The position numbers and the translations under genes are program-made. Under the pieces are notes generated by a model. It was not told the origin of the DNA and ran no database searches. It saw only the letters and a program-made list of their open reading frames with translations. Positions 61,783-64,000 of a stretch of 64,000 nt of DNA are shown here, piece by piece. Location of the stretch: positions 1 through 64,000 of the forward strand of contig JAICWE010000002.1 of NCBI GenBank assembly GCA_025934955.1, read 5' to 3'. Position 1 is the stretch's first letter. Every line of letters begins with the position of its first letter. The DNA comes from Gemmatimonadales bacterium (GTDB lineage: Bacteria > Gemmatimonadota > Gemmatimonadetes > Gemmatimonadales > GWC2-71-9).

Positions 61783-62140
61783 CCGGATCGGCGTGCTCCG
61801 CCTCCGGGGTGGTCGCGGCCCGGAGCGCTCCCTCGTAGTTGATCTTCAGGCTTCCCATCAGCTCGCGCAGTCCGCGCACCTTCATCTGCAGTCCGCCGCC
61901 GCGCCGCGCCATCGTCGCCATGATGCCGGCGGTGTCGGCCAGCGCGCCCAGGCTGAGGCCCGCCGCGCCGGCCTTGAGCTCGTCCAGCATGCGGCAGAAG
62001 CCGCGCACCACCGCTTCGTCCGCCTGGAGCGCTGCCATCTGCTCGATCGTCTTGTGCGCGCGCTGGAACTTGGGCGGCAGCGTCTCCAGAAACGCGAGCT
62101 GCGCGTGCTGCCGCGACGAGAGCTTGGGGCCGGTGCTCAC
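61763..62140 (-). CDS. small helical protein, HPt-like but lacking the phospho-His
   Basis: GTG 62140; RMLDELKAGAAGLSLGALADTAGIMATMARRGGG resembles the HPt core. Confidence 0.55.
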   Translation of the reverse strand: MSTGPKLSSRQHAQLAFLETLPPKFQRAHKTIEQMAALQADEAVVRGFCRMLDELKAGAAGLSLGALADTAGIMATMARRGGGLQMKVRGLRELMGSLKINYEGALRAATTPEAEHADPARPGPG

Positions 62141-62266
62141 GAGGCCCCCGGCGCCGACTGCGTCGGCGCGACTTTGATCTCGGCGGGTGACCCGGCGATC
62201 TTCCGGCGCGCCGTGTCGCCCCGCGGCGCCTGCCGCAGCTGTGTGCATGGCCTACGCGGAGCCGGC

Positions 62267-64000
62267 TTGGATTCCTCGCTCATCGGATTCGCTCCTGTCG
62301 GGACTGGTAAGATAGCGCGCGCCCTCGCCGTCTGGCTTGCGCTGGCCGCCGCGTCGCCGCTTTCGGCGCAGACCGCCGCCGCGGGCGGGTCGGTCGCCGG
62401 GCGCTGGCGGCTGGCCGTGGATGGCGGCGGCGCCGCGGTGCAGGGCGAGTTGCGGCTCGACGTGTCCGGCCCCCGGCTCACCGGCGAGCTGCTGCTCGAG
62501 ACGGTAGACTCGGGGCCGCTCCCGGTCTCCGGCCGCGTGCTCAGCGACAGCACCCTCGAGTTCACCGCGCCGCTCGCGGTCGCCACCCGCTTTGCCGGCC
62601 GGATCGAGCCCAATCACCTGGAGGGCGTGGTCGAAGGCGGCGCGCCGCGGAGCTGGACCGCGGAGCGGATTCCGCCCACGCTCGAGTACTACGCGGCGAT
62701 GCCGCGCTTCACGATGAGCCAGGTGATCGCCGGGCGCGGCGACTCGGTGCTGCGCCTCCCCGGCCGCTGGCTCGCCGCGGCGCGGGCCGAGCCGGGGCTC
62801 GCGAGCATCGGGCGAGATTACCGGTCGCTCGCGGCACGCGCCGGCGTGGCGCCGCTCGACTCCGCCGCCCTCGCCGGAGACGGCGAGCTCCAGCTCTTCG
62901 GCCTCGCCCACCGCGCCGAGCTGATCACGGCGCTCCGGACCACGCTCGATTCCATTCGCCGCGCCATTCCGTCCGACAGCGTCCGCGCCCGCTTCGACTA
63001 CCTCTTCCGCCCCCGCGGCGAGTGGGTCGTGGATCTGCCGGACGCGGCGCTCTTCCGGGCCCAGCTCCGCATTCGCGGCGTGACGTGGGCCGCCGCCGCG
63101 CCCGCGCTCCGCGCCGCCGGACGCGTCGGCGCCGATGCGCCCCCGGACGACGCCGTGCCGCTCGCGCTCTACCGGCTGATCCTCCTCGCCCGGACCGACA
63201 CCGCGGCGGTCAACGACGCGCTCAACGCCATGCGCCACGCGGAGCCCGCCTCGGCCGCCGCGGTCTCGGCGCTGCTCAATGGCTTCACCGAGGCGTCGGC
63301 GTGGTATCTCGCCGCCGTGCGCTTCCTGCTGGTCGAGCGCTGGGTGCCCGAGGCCGGCGGCGTCTCGCCCGCGGAGCTGGTCCGCCGGCTCTGGCGCGCC
63401 GACGCCGGCGCGCTCGTCGCCGGCGATTCGCTGCCGCTGCCGGCGCTCCGCCTCAACGTCTTTGGCTACCCGCAGGCGGTGCCGCGCTACGGCGTCCCGC
63501 CCGCGCTCTTCTCCGCGCTCGTCCGCAGCGACAACTGGAGCGCGACGCAGTGGCTCGACCGGCACGGGCCCGCCGCGCTGCTGCTGGCGCTCCATCGGCT
63601 CGCCACCGACAGCGGGCCGGCAACCACCGTGAGCCAGGGCGACGCGCTGCTCCGCCTGACGACGGTCGGCCGGCAGGCGGAGGCGAGCACCAGCGGCTTC
63701 CTCGAGCCCGTGGATGCGGTCGTCTTCGATCCGGGATACGAGCCGCTCTTCGCGCTCGGCACCGTGATTCACGAGTGGCAGCACCTGCTGCTCGAGCGGC
63801 TCCGGCTCGCGGCCGCCGTCCGCGGCACCCGCCCCGGCTCGACCGTGCGGTTGCCCGCCGCCGACCCGTACCTCGCCGAGGGTTTCGCCGAGTGGCAGAC
63901 CGAGCGCGCGCTCGCGCCGGTCGCGGCCCGTTGGCCCGTCGTGGCGTTAGGCGAGGCGGAGAAGCGCGCCCGGCTGCTCCACGCCGATTCGACCGATCCG
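62267..64000 (+). CDS. secreted zinc metallopeptidase-like protein (HEWQH), 3' end beyond window
   Basis: Open frame missing from ORF track: IARALAVWLALAAASPLSAQ signal peptide; ALGTVIHEWQHLLLERL...YLAEGFAEWQTERAL; start (TTG 62267 or GTG 62243) uncertain. Confidence 0.75.
   Translation, partial: MDSSLIGFAPVGTGKIARALAVWLALAAASPLSAQTAAAGGSVAGRWRLAVDGGGAAVQGELRLDVSGPRLTGELLLETVDSGPLPVSGRVLSDSTLEFTAPLAVATRFAGRIEPNHLEGVVEGGAPRSWTAERIPPTLEYYAAMPRFTMSQVIAGRGDSVLRLPGRWLAAARAEPGLASIGRDYRSLAARAGVAPLDSAALAGDGELQLFGLAHRAELITALRTTLDSIRRAIPSDSVRARFDYLFRPRGEWVVDLPDAALFRAQLRIRGVTWAAAAPALRAAGRVGADAPPDDAVPLALYRLILLARTDTAAVNDALNAMRHAEPASAAAVSALLNGFTEASAWYLAAVRFLLVERWVPEAGGVSPAELVRRLWRADAGALVAGDSLPLPALRLNVFGYPQAVPRYGVPPALFSALVRSDNWSATQWLDRHGPAALLLALHRLATDSGPATTVSQGDALLRLTTVGRQAEASTSGFLEPVDAVVFDPGYEPLFALGTVIHEWQHLLLERLRLAAAVRGTRPGSTVRLPAADPYLAEGFAEWQTERALAPVAARWPVVALGEAEKRARLLHADSTDP

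Noticed and set aside
62252-63784. 510-aa minus ORF at the right edge
   Set aside because: Antisense to the HEWQH protein, Arg/Ala-rich with no motif

Overview
GC-rich bacterial chromosomal window with about 55 supported genes. The composition and gene style resemble Gemmatimonadota, but I could not verify the taxon. Most of it is ordinary housekeeping or metabolism: thyX, thiC, hemA, hemH, pdxH, rnhA, selD, beta-oxidation genes, a GH15 enzyme, ABC export genes and two-component systems. The observations I rate highest are: (1) selD (23035..24114, minus) reads through an in-frame TGA at the catalytic selenocysteine position, so the six-frame ORF track misses its first 31 codons; (2) a TPP riboswitch upstream of thiC whose 3' strand and the Shine-Dalgarno carry the same GGGAGCG heptamer, both able to pair with one CGCTCCC segment, giving a simple translational OFF-switch model; (3) an accessory island (about 3.2-6.8 kb) with an orphan Rhs tip bearing a His-rich C-terminal domain resembling Zn-dependent phospholipase C, a translationally coupled multi-TM putative immunity protein, a 21-bp GATC-rich tandem array and a MazEF-like module; (4) a four-gene operon of two ATP-grasp ligases, a GNAT and a KamA-type radical SAM aminomutase, with an attenuator-like leader. 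Several genes are absent from the ORF track because they are partial at the window edges (a Rieske oxygenase and an HEWQH metallopeptidase) or are micro-ORFs (50077, 51540, 61609). I saw no rRNA, tRNA, CRISPR array, transposase or integrase.
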